Below, piece by piece: positions 1-10,892 of a stretch of 64,000 nucleotides of DNA. Position 1 is the stretch's first letter. Each line of letters opens with the position of its first letter. Position numbers and translations under genes: made by a program. The notes beneath the pieces are model-generated. The model was not told where the DNA came from. It searched no databases and worked only from the letters and a program-made list of their open reading frames with translations. Source of the stretch: Saitoella complicata NRRL Y-17804 (taxonomy: Eukaryota > Ascomycota > Saitoellomycetes > Saitoellales > Saitoellaceae); assembly GCF_001661265.1 (NCBI RefSeq), contig NW_017567014.1, positions 124,001 through 188,000 of the forward strand, read 5' to 3'.

Positions 1-46
1 GTATTGGTATCAAATAAAGATCGTTCTCATACTCGCAAAATCATTT

Positions 47-1907
47 TTAAGCCTCGGTAGGATCCTCTCTGATAGGTGAAACCGCTGGTTTGTGTTCTCG
101 AGTAGGCGAGAAAGGACGCTGTGCGGCAGTAGGATGAGCCGCACTGCCCGACGACTGCTGATCTTTCTCAGAAGCCTTCCGAGCGAGTACACCAGGTAAA
201 GCAGCCAACTCGTCAAGCTTCGCATTCGGATTCCAATGCTCAGGCGAGGGTACATTTGCGGCGGGCGTGAGTTCCGCATGCGTTCTTCGGTTCCCAATGT
301 CATCTTCCACGGATGTCTCGTTTCCCTTCAAATAAGGAGTCGAAGGTAACTTGTGCTTACCACCCTCCTTCGTGCGTAGGGGTATCTGGAAGTAGCTTTC
401 GCTGTCGTCGGCGGATGGAGACTGCGTACGCGTAACCTCTGCGAACCGGCGGAGGTAGCCAGAAACCGCGGGCAAATCATCCCAGACGTTATGGAACTCG
501 TACATGCCAGATTGACTTGGGGAAACTTCCGATGCAGCTGGGACAGCGGCCGTAGGTGAAGCAATGGGTTCAGACATTGGGACAACTTCCGGCTCAGATG
601 ATACCTCCGGTTCCTCACCAGGAAATACTCGAGAGGGCCTGAAGGGTTCTTTCTCTTCCCATGGGAAAACAGAAGCAGGAGGAAGCTCCACCCGTGTAGG
701 GAGCAGATCGAACTTCACACTCTTTGGCGGAGGCTTCACCGGTGGCGCCTTAAAGACAGGCTCTGAAGGATCATATGGCTTGTCCCACGTATTCATGTAC
801 GTAGTCTCCGTCAAGTTGATGGCTTCCGGAGCACCACGCGGAGGTGGAGCAAGTGCTGGATTCCATTCGGCCATTTTGGCTTCGAAGTGAGGGCTGGGAC
901 GTCGTTCTAATTCTTGCGGGGCAGCGGTGGGTGAGGCGGAAGAGGAGGACGACGAAGACGATGATGATGGTTCAGTGGGAGGAGGCAATCTCTCGGTCAC
1001 CGGGTCAGGATAACCGTAGTGACGTTCCCACACAGCCCACCAGCGTGCGACAAGTTCATTGTAGGCACCTTCACTCCGGTACGCATGCCTTCCCTGCATC
1101 CATGGCTTATCAGGCCCAATGAAATGTACCAAAGAGATCTGAGACTCGAAATGTCGATATGCGGGGAGGTACTGGTAATTGGCGGACGGAGTAACGTTGT
1201 AGGTGAACGACAAGCGATGGCTGTTGCGGAAGAAGGTATTCAGAAGTCCCTGATCTCCTCCGTCAAACGAAACTCCTCGGTCGGCAAGTGCTTGCAAGGC
1301 GTAGAAGGTGGACATTGAGGGGGTACAGACAAATACACCACTGTTGAAAATGTCGGGCCATCCGATATCGGGCGCAGCCTAAAACAAATAGTAAGCCAAC
1401 GTACACCAAGGAGACGACAGGGATCATACAGCAAATTGAACATCGAGCTTAAAGAGCTCGTCCACAGCACGTACCGCGACGACATCGGCATCGATATAGA
1501 CAACCTTTCTGAACTGCGTTTGCCGGAAGACATTGATCTTTGTCATAGATGACCGAAGGTCCGGTCTGCCTAACAAAGCAAGCTTCTCATCGGCCGGATT
1601 GGAGAACGAAAGTACTGGAATAACGTAATCGAAGACTTTCTGCGAGAGTGTGAGAATGATGGTGGTACTCATGGACAACAAAGAAGGCACGTACATTGAG
1701 CTCCTCCACGGTCCGCCGAGCGAGATTCGACGTGATGAAGACACCAATTTTATGTGCAGTACCAGCATCCCTCAGAGATTGTGCCAACACTTGAGCTCCT
1801 GCGAAACAGGTGGTCAGTCAACAAAGCCCGGATCAATGAGTGATATAGGCAAACGTACCGATGAGATAATTGTCCGTAAGGACCATAGTAAGGTAAACAT
1901 CCGTCAT
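47..1907 (-). CDS. Glycogenin (glycogen-priming glucosyltransferase)
   Basis: Exons 1859-1907, 1695-1798, 1430-1639 and 47-1378 join in frame to 564 residues. Glycogenin is a GT8 enzyme that glucosylates itself from UDP-glucose to prime glycogen synthesis in the cytosol. The metal-binding DxD motif (YIDAD) lies at residues 99-103, the family signature FNSGVF at 131-136 and HFIGPDKPW at about 205-213. The tyrosine-rich stretch at 180-194 is where the acceptor tyrosine of the family lies. The long C-terminal part is disordered, with a serine run. It carries two W-D motifs (NTWDKPYD, NVWDDLPA) of the kind that bind glycogen synthase in other glycogenins. The start is the only ATG that gives the conserved N-terminus (MTDVYLT). 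Family assignment is secure; the exact acceptor tyrosine is inferred. Confidence 0.93.
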
Positions 1908-2595
1908 GGCGAGGAAGGAGCACAAAGCCTGGAAGCTTGTGTGACCGACCTGTTTTCGTCTTTCGACTGCTGTGTTGGGCCGGAGATCAGTGCTTGACAG
2001 CTTCTCGCAGGGAATTGCGGCCGCTGACGACTGGCTCCAAGTGGGGCGCGCACCAGCTGGGGACGAGGCCCTGGTCCAACATCGTAGCTGCCCATGGGGA
2101 TAACCACCAAGAGGAAGGGCGTGATTCTTGCTTTGTCGATGTTTCGGTTCGCTTATTGCTTGTCTTTCGCTCGGAGAATGTTTAGGCCATGCTACGGGCT
2201 CTGATTGGGTTGGAGACGCTCTCGGGGTGTCGATATCAATAGCAAAAGACAATAGAATTTACTACGTACCTGATGCCTTTAGCATCCTAGACAGGATCAT
2301 ATGGGTAGACAAACCATTCCTAGTAACAACGCCAGTTGCTCGTCCAATTTCTATGCCCGTTTTGATTCGCAATGGACGGCACGTCAACCTTCTTTATCGT
2401 ACTCACCACCATGATTCACGACGGCAAGGATATGGACTATGGAATTTTACTTTGGCAAAGTCAAGCGAGGAAAAAAAATTCAGGTGAGCGGGGACGCAGA
2501 CAGGTGTTTCAAAAAAGGACATAGAGAAACTTTATTCACTACGAAGCGACAATCGTACAGATCTTTCCACCAGCGATCACTCACTCATGGACCGC
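1908..2595. other. Intergenic: glycogenin promoter and EF-1alpha 3' flank
   Basis: There is no supported gene here. The longest open frame (about 2128-2487, plus) has no ATG at its start, no recognisable motif and no neighbouring exon. The left part should hold the glycogenin promoter and the right part the EF-1alpha terminator. Confidence 0.6.
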
Positions 2596-4030
2596 TTATT
2601 TCTTGACAGCCTTCTGGGCAGCCTTGGTAACCTTACCGGCACCGGCAGCGGCCTTCTCAACGGACTTGATGACACCGACAGCGACGGTCTGACGCATGTC
2701 ACGGACAGCGAAACGACCGAGGGGAGGGTACTGAGTGAAAGCCTCAACACACATGGGCTTGGAGGGAATCATCTTGACGATAGCAGCATCACCAGACTTG
2801 ATGAACTTGGGGTGGTCCTCCATAGCCTTACCGGTACGGCGGTCGATCTTCTCCAAGAGCTCAGAGAACTTGCAAGCAATGTGAGCGGTGTGGCAGTCGA
2901 GGACGGGAGCGTAACCAGCACCGATCTGTCCAGGGTGGTTCAAGACGATAACCTGAGCATTGAAAGAAGCGGCACCCATGGGGGGGTCGTTCTTGGAGTC
3001 ACCGCAGACGTTACCACGACGGATCTCCTTAACGGAAACGTTCTTGACGTTAAAACCGACGTTGTCACCGGGGACACCCTCGACAAGCTGCTCGTGGTGC
3101 ATCTCAACGGACTTGACCTCAGTGGTGACACCAGCGGGGGCGAAGGTGACGACCATACCGGCCTTGATGACACCGGTCTCGACACGACCGACGGGCACTG
3201 TGCCGATACCACCGATCTTGTAGACATCCTGGAGGGGAAGACGGAGGGGCTTGTCGGAAGGACGGACGGGGGGCTCGATGGAGTCGATAGCCTCGAGGAG
3301 GGTCTTACCCTTGGAGACACCGGCCTTGGTCTCCTTAGTCCATCCCTTGTACCAGGGCATGTTGGCGGAGGCCTCGATCATGTTGTCTCCGTGCCATCCG
3401 GAGATGGGGACGAAAGCAACGGTCTTGGGGTTGTAACCGACCTTCTTGATGAAGTTGGAGGTCTCCTTGATGATCTCCTCGAAACGGGACTCGGACCACT
3501 TGGTGGTGTCCATCTTGTTGACGGCAACGATGAGCTGCTTGACACCGAGGGTGTAGGCCAAGAGAGCGTGCTCACGGGTCTGACCGTCCTTGGAGATACC
3601 AGCCTCGAACTCACCAGTACCACCGGCGATGATGAGAATGGCACAGTCAGCCTGGGAGGTACCAGTGATCATGTTCTTGATGAAATCACGGTGACCAGGG
3701 GCGTCAATGACGGTGACGTAGAACTTGGGGGTCTCGAACTTCCAGAGAGCAATGTCGATGGTGATACCACGCTCACGCTCAGCCTTAAGTTTGTCCAAAA
3801 CCCAGGCGTACTTGAAGGAACCCTTACCGAGCTCAGCAGCCTCCTTCTCGAACTTCTCAATGGTACGCTTGTCGATACCACCGCACTTGTAGATCAAGTG
3901 ACCGGTGGTGGTGGACTTTCCAGAGTCGACGTGTCCAATGACAACGACGTTAACGTGAGTCCTGAAGGCATAGAGTCAGTAACCGAATCGACGAACAACA
4001 GCAAAGCATCACTCACTTTTCCTTTCCCAT
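2596..4030 (-). CDS. TEF1: Translation elongation factor EF-1alpha
   Basis: Exon 1 is only 14 nt (4017-4030, ATGGGAAAGGAAAA). The intron runs 3962-4016, and exon 2 (2596-3961) completes a 459-residue protein. It delivers aminoacyl-tRNA to the ribosome as a GTPase. The P-loop GHVDSGKS lies at residues 14-21, with RGITI (switch I), DAPGH (switch II) and NKMD following in order, then the two beta-barrel domains. The length matches the family. Codon use is extremely biased toward C-ending codons, as for a very highly expressed gene, and this creates a long meaningless open frame on the opposite strand. An inverted AGGGT/ACCCT element lies 183 bp upstream and resembles one upstream of RPS7. Confidence 0.98.
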
Positions 4031-4341
4031 TTTGAAGTATTGCTAGATAGTAACGCTTGGTTCACTGGTATAGCTACAAGGAGAAACTGGCCAACGAGGG
4101 ACTTCAGATCTTATACATCTGCGCGCCGCCAGGACGCACGCTAGCAAAATTTTGCTCAGCAAGCGCGGGCGACGGTGGGTGGCAACGAAAAACCAGAAGC
4201 GGCCGGGCTGTCAGGGTTGCCGTACCCTATGCGACTCAGATGTTCTTTTTACATCAGGGGTTAAACAATTCTTATCAGGCTACCTCCGGGGTAAACAGCT
4301 CATCGTCTCCATCGCGTCGTACTCTCCTTGCACATTTTCAA
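4031..4341. promoter_or_regulatory. EF-1alpha promoter region
   Basis: This 311-bp interval separates the EF-1alpha start from the kinase stop, both on the minus strand. It must therefore hold the EF-1alpha promoter and the kinase 3' end. No gene is seen. It contains the telobox-like inverted repeat listed separately. Confidence 0.6.
4213..4228. promoter_or_regulatory. Telobox-like inverted repeat upstream of TEF1
   Basis: The sequence AGGGTTGCCGTACCCT has 5-bp arms (AGGGT/ACCCT) around a 6-bp spacer. It closely resembles AGGGTTTGCCAAACCCT in the RPS7 promoter. Telobox half-sites bound by Tbf1-type factors are known in promoters of fungal ribosomal-protein genes. Binding here is inference. 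Confidence 0.45.
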
Positions 4342-5956
4342 TCACCACTGCAGAAAGTCCATCCCCAACACATCCCTCGTCGTTGGTCGGTTGGTCGATG
4401 ATGTTCTCAGCAGGCTTCGCAGGCACTCAACCAACTCCTGGCTTTTCTCGGTGATACTGTCGCGGCGAGGGTCATAGATCTCAGGCCAGTCATCCCAATG
4501 GCCGAGGCCTATACACGTAGGGTAAACCTTGTGTCGGTATCCAGCATCTGCCCAATACGCCTTCCTAAGACCAGAGTACATTCCTTGAAGGATGCAGCTG
4601 TCATGTGTTAGCTTCGTCGCATCAGTCAAAGACAACAAACTCACCCCAAAGCCCACATGTCTGCAGGAAATAGCGAGTGGAAAACGTTGGTGCGGACGAG
4701 CAAAGCGGGAGCCTTGGATCCAGGGTCCTTGCGGAAGGCCGACTACAGAATGATTGTCAGTGTGCAAAGACCATCGCTGCCACCAATACGCACCCAAAAC
4801 TCAGGTGGCGTCGAGTCGTACGTGCCGTAAAACCAGTACTGCATCGGTTGTTAGTCATTCGCAGCTTCATCGGTTGACATGAGAGGTACCTCAGGCCCAT
4901 TCGGATGCTCAAAGGGATCGGCGTATTTGGCGTGTCCTGTGAAGTAACGATGTCAGCATACATCCTGTTAGACTCCGCTCCTACACCATACCAAAATCAC
5001 TGATGTGCGGGTGACAAATCCATGGCTCAGAACTCGAACTTGACGGCTGGTCGTTTCTGCTGATATCGATCAGGATGTTCTCCACCTTCAAATCACCATG
5101 GGCAATCCCGTTCTCGTGCAAGACATGAAGTCCGCGAACAATGCCAGTAAAAATAGAGCGCAATGACTGCTCCGTGACGTAGGCTTGCTGTCCGTCAATC
5201 ACCAGAGGTGATCTCTTAGGGAGTAACAAGTGGAAGAGGTCGATCTTCATGAGCGGCATGAGAATGATGAGATAATGGTGCAACGAGTACGCTTCGAACA
5301 TGAAGTTGAGGTGGGTGGAGTCGAGGTTCATATCCTTGATGCGCTGGAGAATCTTGATCTCAGCTTTCGTCGCTTCTGCTACGCTCTATCACCAAGTCGT
5401 TAGTGAGTCATCATCACTACGTGGGGTGCATGCTCACTTTATTTTTGCGTGTCGTAAGCTTGATAGCAAACTTATGAGTGGGGATGTGAGCTCGGGTTGC
5501 CCAAAGTGGGTTGTTCAACTTCTTTCCGGCCAAAACAAACGCCGTACCACCAGCCGCAATGAACTTGGTGACGCGAATGCTTTCGTGAAACACAGGCGTG
5601 AGCAAAGTCTCAGTCAATTCGATTTGAACATGACCGAAGGTCTCCGGTCGGTCGTGAACCTTCTTCGCTTTGGGGTGAGAGAGGACATCGGCGACATGAG
5701 CGTAGGTCAAGTCGTAAAGGGAAGGAATTTTGACTTCGTCCACCGGAGAAAGCGCTGTGGATTGAGTAAACTTGGAAGATGTCCGTTCATTGGATTCGTT
5801 GCTGGTGGAAGCGCCGGACCTTCTGCGAACCATGAAATCTCTCATGGCGAGGAACGAACGCTATCATAATGAGTGAGCTTCCGAAGAACATTAGGCGGGA
5901 TGAATGCGTACCTTCCTGTGTGGAACACCAATCTTATCCTCCTGGGGAGCAGACAT
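4342..5956 (-). CDS. Protein kinase, unclassified
   Basis: Seven exons (5912-5956, 5438-5860, 4992-5385, 4890-4936, 4794-4838, 4645-4742, 4342-4597) join to 435 residues. The kinase fold is clear. There is a degenerate glycine loop (AAGGTAFVLAG), a VAIK-type lysine in HKFAIKL, the catalytic loop HGDLKVENIL (HGD instead of HRD), DFG and DMWALGCIL after the activation segment. An intron splits the DFG glycine codon. The N-terminal ~85 residues are basic then acidic and not recognised. The HGD variant keeps the catalytic aspartate and a metal-binding asparagine, so activity is plausible. I could not assign a subfamily or substrate. Its start is 15 bp from a GCATACATCC element. Confidence 0.85.
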
Positions 5957-6283
5957 GACTACTCTTGCGGATGTATGCGAGCTGTGGTTAGCAATAACGG
6001 GAGAGAATCACAGAAAAGAGGAGGATGGAAGCAGATGGGAGAGGGTAGCGATACAAGAAGAGCTATGAATGCTGGTCTTTTGCGTGGATGAGGGTGGTGG
6101 TGGTTGCAATTGAGCAGAAGGGGCTCTGTTTGCTGGAAATAGCATTTAAGCTACGGGCAGCGACGCTACTGCACCAGACCGAGATACGAGGTGTACGTAG
6201 CCGTGCAGTGCAGGACGGACGGCAACGGGACAAAGCAACCTCCAACGATTTACCAGCCGAACCATCGTATCAGTATAGCTATC
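5957..6283. promoter_or_regulatory. Divergent promoter, kinase / SLC35F6-like gene
   Basis: This 327-bp head-to-head interval holds the promoters of both neighbours. It contains a GCATACATCC element next to the kinase start (5972-5978 core) and a TTGCAATTG element (6104-6112). No coding sequence is supported. Confidence 0.6.
6104..6112 (-). promoter_or_regulatory. CAATTGCAA element
   Basis: TTGCAATTG on the plus strand is one of five exact CAATTGCAA copies in promoters of this window. It lies 172 bp upstream of the transporter start and 148 bp upstream of the kinase start. Function is unknown. Confidence 0.4.
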
Positions 6284-7543
6284 ATGGCGAGAACGACTTT
6301 CGTAGCCGTGCTGGTGGCCGGCATGCTGGTGTCCGGTGTTCTCAACACCATCCTGACCAAGTACCAAGACATGCAGTATGTGGATGACGAGAGGAAAGAG
6401 AAGTTTGAGCAGCCTGTATGGCAGACGTTGAATATGTAAGAGCAGTAGTTTTCGGCTCTACGGTGCTGTGGCTAAAATACTTACAGGTTCGCCGGAGAGA
6501 TGGGATGCTGGTTGGTGGTGCTCGGGTACCGCATTCATCACGCCTATTTCCAACAAAACGACGATACAGCAAAGGATAATGTTGCATACAGTCCGGTGTC
6601 TTCCGATGAAACTGCGCCTTTAGTTGCGCCGGCGAGCGATGAGGAGCATGCCGACTCTGGAGTAAGGCTCAAGGTTGACGGGCGGCAAGAACTGCGTGGA
6701 TGGAAGCTATTATACATGGCACTTCCAGCCGCTTGCGATATCTGCGGAACAACTCTTATGAACGTGGGACTGTTGTTCGTGAGCGCCTCCATCTACCAGA
6801 TGATCCGAGGTGCCCTTGTCCTTTATGTGGGGCTCTTTTCAGTAATCTTCCTCCGCCGCCGCCTCCAAACGTACCAGTGGATCGGCTTAATCTCCGTGAT
6901 GCTAGGTGTCCTGATTGTCGGACTCTCCGGCGCCTTACAGAAGGACACCTCTGTAGGTAGTCCTCCTGAAAGCGGTCCTGCTGTGGACGTAACCCGTTCC
7001 ATCTTCGGCATCACCCTCATCGCCGCAGGACAACTCTTCACAGCTTCGCAGTTCGTCTTCGAGGAATGGATTCTCGAGAGTCACCAGATCGAGCCACTCA
7101 AGATGGTCTGCTGGGAGGGTATCAGCGGTTTCGTCATGACCAGTGTCGGAATGGCGATCCTGTACCCCATCCTAGGCAAGGCTCATCAGGGTGGCTACTT
7201 TGACTTGGCCGAGGGATGGCGTCAATTGACCTACTCACCAGTTATCTGGGGCACCTCCATCGCCATAATGTTCAGCATTGGTTCCTTCAACTTCTTCGGG
7301 CTTTCTGTCACGCAGACCGTATCCGCTACGTCGAGGTCCACTATCGACACTATGCGTACTTTCTTCATCTGGATGGTCTCTCTGAGCATTGGATGGGAAT
7401 CATTCAGCTGGCTTCAGGTCATCGGGTTTGTGGTCCTCGTCTACGGAACATTCCTTTTCAATGGTCTAGTTGGCTTGCCTTTCCAGCACAGCCCTCCCAA
7501 AGCTGAGGATCCTCTGCCTGAGCATCCGAGCGAGCATCTTTGA
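6284..7543 (+). CDS. SLC35F6-like drug/metabolite-type membrane transporter
   Basis: Exons 6284-6435 and 6487-7543 give 402 residues. The product is a multi-pass membrane protein of the drug/metabolite superfamily, close to the SLC35F6 branch. This shows in the first helix (FVAVLVAGMLVSG) followed by the conserved NTILTKYQD, the CDICGTTLMNVGL segment, the SIYQMIRGA segment and YQWIGL. Roughly ten hydrophobic helices can be counted. A hydrophilic loop of about 70 residues follows helix two. Substrate is not known for this branch; some members localise to lysosome or vacuole. The ATG chosen is the last one before the hydrophobic first helix and leaves no room for a cleaved presequence. Confidence 0.85.
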
Positions 7544-8177
7544 GTGCAAGAACAATGCCGTAACTCCTTTTTTTCTTCCTCGTGTGTCACTTCTTTTGTT
7601 AGTTATTACCTTCGTAAGACGGTTTTTTGAGCATGGTGCAGGAATGGCTGTGTGTGATCTGAATACCGGTACACGGGGTAACATTGGTAACCATACTGTC
7701 TAACCTCTAACGCCCCATCCCATACCTTCTTGACCAATAATATAAAGATACTGAAAGCTCTACCATATAATCGACAACTTCTGTAGCTGTATGCCTTCCC
7801 ATATGTCTACTCTTCAACAGACTAACGGTCGCTCATTGTCGACGTCTCCTCAATCAACGGCGACCTGCAAATGGTCAGCCAAGACATACAGGTACGAGAC
7901 GGTGAAAGCTACATAGGTTGACTCAGATGAAGGCCCATACCCAGGGAAGTCCGACGCCCTTTGTCGAGCGACCGACTTCTTCGCAAGTCTCCACTCACTA
8001 CCACTATGTTAGTTCTTCGATGCCAACCAGATTGATCGCAAGAGACACGCACCGTCGTTATCGTCACTTCCACCCTCGAAGATCCTGTCCAACGTCTGGG
8101 TTGCGCCTTGCATCTTGCTGACATCAAGTGAAGCGGTACGGCGGATCCTTCGAGTTCTACATGGTCTGTCAGCCACC
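7544..8177. other. Convergent intergenic region
   Basis: This 634-bp interval lies between the 3' ends of the transporter and the arrestin gene. Short open frames here lack homology and overlap AT-rich 3' flank (for example around 7735-7770). I see no gene or RNA. Confidence 0.6.
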
Positions 8178-10260
8178 CTACTTCCGCAAACGGAGTCCAA
8201 GCTTAGCCAACCTCGGCGACTCATCCTCACCATCCAAGCTCGGCCGCAACTTCGCAAAAGGCGCAATATTAGACGCTCTTCTCGTATGCCCACCTGCACT
8301 TACCTCGCGCCGCTCATAGGTCTGAGCAGGGGGTTCGCGGGGATCGCTAACAGCTACCACCCCGTTACGTCCGGGGATGAGAAAGCGATTTGTGCCATCG
8401 CCGTCGTCAAGACGCTTAATGTCCAAAGGCTTAGTCTTGGCAGCAAATACCAAGCGCAAAATCGAGTCATCTTCCGGTCCACCATCTTCGACTTCCTTTG
8501 CCTCCTCCGCGGCCGGCTCAATTGGAGTGTGAGACCGAATGGCCGGAGAGCCCGTAAGCTCAGCCGGTGCAGGTGCTTGAGCAGCAAGAAACGTCTGAGC
8601 TGACATACGTGGAAGAACCCGACTATTCTGCGCCGACTCATTCATATTGGGCTGCGACAAGCGACGACGCTCACGACGGATAGCGGCCGCCACATCAAAC
8701 AGATCATCCGGGTTGGTGTCCAAACTCAGAATATTGACGATCGTAACGGGGATCTGCACGTGGACATTGTGACTTAAGGTAGCGCTGACGGCGATGTTGA
8801 TGAAGTATTTCACTTCGAAGTACCGGCCTTCTCTCACAGTGAGCTGATCACCAGGAACCTGGATGCGCAGCGTTGAGGAGTCGATACTTTTCGGAGCAAC
8901 GCCCCTCCAGCGGTAACCTGGGAGGTCGGTCTCGTGACCCGCATGTATTGCAGTGGAAGACACAACACGCGTCTTGATTCTGTCCGGCACACGGAGCTGC
9001 CCAGCCGGTCGGTTGAAAGAAAATGCTCCAGGGCGCTTGAAGGAAATGACATGTCGAACAAGCTTCATCTGAACGTGACGAATGGTGCGGGCACTCTGGT
9101 TCGAGATATGGAGCTCAACAAACGCCAGTTGACCGGCAATCCATGTCGTCCTGTGACTCTGAGCAACCAATGTCACGACTCCTTGACCACCGAGAAGTTG
9201 GCGACCTTCTTCAGTGCTCCTCAAGGGGTACTCGAGTGGAAGCAAAGCCTTCTCTGGATCCAGACACGGATAGAGGAGCAGAGTTGTGACCGTGCGAACA
9301 ACGGAGATCTTGTCATTGCTTTTGTAGCGGAGAGTGGCTGCAAGGAGGTACCGGATCTCTGCATCTTCCGAGTAAAATGTTCCCGGGCCGACATTGAGTG
9401 GGAGTGGGAGCTCGAAAGCCTGTGCTTGAGTGCCGGTCTTGGCCAGCCAGTATCCTTGATCATCACAGCCAGTGTACGCGTGCACTAAGTTTCCAGGAGC
9501 CGGATTTGATTTTGGCGTGATGAGATGGGAAGTGATGCTGTTTCTTGTTAGTCTTGAATACCATGGAAGCAGGAACTCAATACACCTGAAGAATATACCT
9601 TGCTTCGATGCATGAGGAAGGACCTCAACACCGACAAGGTCCAATGCAAGATCACCAATCTTGACTGGATGACGTTTGGAGTCCTTGATGGTCAGAACAA
9701 GCCGGCCCTACATACATGACTTAGCATACACGCCAGGAACCGTGAGTAAATGCTCAACCCTTATCTTCCCTCCTATTCACAGGTCAGCATATATCCTTTG
9801 AGAACCGAAACAAACATACCTCCAACATGTAGAACAGCGTTAAGTACCGTAGAAAGCTTAACGCGTCTGTCATGCTTCGTGTCCCCGTTAAGCACCTCCA
9901 CGGGCGGTTTCGCACGCACATAGGTCCCATCTTGAAACTCACTGTCTTGACCATTTAAGTAAGCTGCAAGGTCAGCTCCAACGGTAGACTGAGAGAAGTG
10001 TTTTCCGTGTTGGGCTTGTGTTGTATCGTCCTGAGCAGCGGTACCGTTGTTGACAATTGCTGACCAGGGTATATGCGGCGGGGGTTGCGATTGGAAACCC
10101 GGATCGGAAGAGCACTGCGCATGACCACCGGGATGACTGCCGTTTTGTCTGCGAGAGGTACTCCGAACGGGAACAAATGGCTGAGACAGTGTAAGTATTG
10201 CGAGTGTATGCTGCTATGTGGGGTGATGTAACATACCACGGAGGAAGCGTCTTGAGACAT
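8178..10260 (-). CDS. Arrestin-fold protein (alpha-arrestin-like)
   Basis: Exons 10237-10260, 9820-10180, 9759-9772, 9586-9707 and 8178-9537 give 626 residues. The third exon is a 14-nt microexon. Without it the conserved strand VLHVGG-GKIRGRLVLTIKD cannot be read in one frame; with it every junction is in phase. The N-terminal ~110 residues are proline- and glutamine-rich. The arrestin N domain follows (VRAKPPVEVLNGD, then DLVGVEVLP and YLLAATLRY), then the C domain (LPLEYPLRS to VHVQIPVTIVN) and a disordered tail. Fungal alpha-arrestins recruit Rsp5-type ubiquitin ligases to membrane cargo. I do not see a clear PPxY motif in the tail, so that partner is unproven. Confidence 0.85.
9759..9772 (-). 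other. 14-nt microexon of the arrestin gene
   Basis: The sequence GAGGGAAGATAAGG is flanked by a 47-nt intron ending GAATAG and a 51-nt intron starting GTTGAG. It adds G-K-I-R and restores phase between the exons on either side. Confidence 0.75.
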
Positions 10261-10892
10261 CTCGCAATGGCGATAACAGCAGAACAAGAAGCCAAATGCA
10301 AAAGTATGAAGCAGAAGAGAAGGCACGATAAGCAAGGAATTGCAATTGCAACAGTGATTGGAGCTGGTGGGGGTATATGCTCTCTTGGCGTGTACCGGTA
10401 TGCGGGTAGAGTATGGCGGTGCAGCGGTCAATGGCCCAGCTCAGGCGCGGCCGGTGTTTACCTCACCAGCCACACCACACCGCATACGACATTTGCATAT
10501 AGAACGCGCGAAACCCAGAGAAGGCCGCCTAGGCAGAGGAAGAGGAAGCGAAGAGGAGGGACGTAGAGAGGAAGAGGTTGAGAAGAGCGGAGCGTAAAGC
10601 TACCAAACCAATGAAGGAATGTAACGACGTTGCTATTACTTTCCAACCTCCTGGTGATCCGGACTGTAGATGCTTTTTGTTTGGGGTAACGGCTGCACGT
10701 AGGGAAGATCGTCCGGCCAGTGGTCTGTGCTCCGCCTACTCCCGGCCGTCATCATGCACATGGCCTCAACAGTCGACGGAATGGGTCAATTCGATTCGCA
10801 AATGGAACGCCTCACGAACTCATTGAGATGCTGGCGTATTCAGCATAAATACCCGACTGCCTTCCAGATCAGCGCTGGATCATCATTACACC
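10261..10892. promoter_or_regulatory. Divergent promoter, arrestin / DUF1996 gene
   Basis: This 632-bp interval holds the promoters of both genes. It contains overlapping TTGCAATTG and CAATTGCAA copies at 10340-10351 and a purine-rich tract around 10510-10600. No gene is supported. Confidence 0.55.
10343..10351 (+). promoter_or_regulatory. CAATTGCAA element
   Basis: This is an exact copy, overlapping the reverse-oriented copy 10340-10348, about 80 bp upstream of the arrestin start. Confidence 0.4.

Noticed and set aside
2128-2487. 119-codon open frame upstream of glycogenin
   Set aside because: No ATG at its start, no homology that I can recognise, and it overlaps the expected promoter.
2587-4035. 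482-codon plus-strand open frame
   Set aside because: It is exactly antisense to EF-1alpha. It arises from C-ending codon bias, has no domain content and is Asp/Gly/Leu/Thr-rich as expected for the complement.
9880-9960. Alternative frame for the arrestin gene starting at an internal ATG
   Set aside because: It avoids the microexon but gives an Arg/Trp/Cys-rich stretch unlike arrestins, while the chosen frame gives the conserved VRAKPPVEVLNGD strand.
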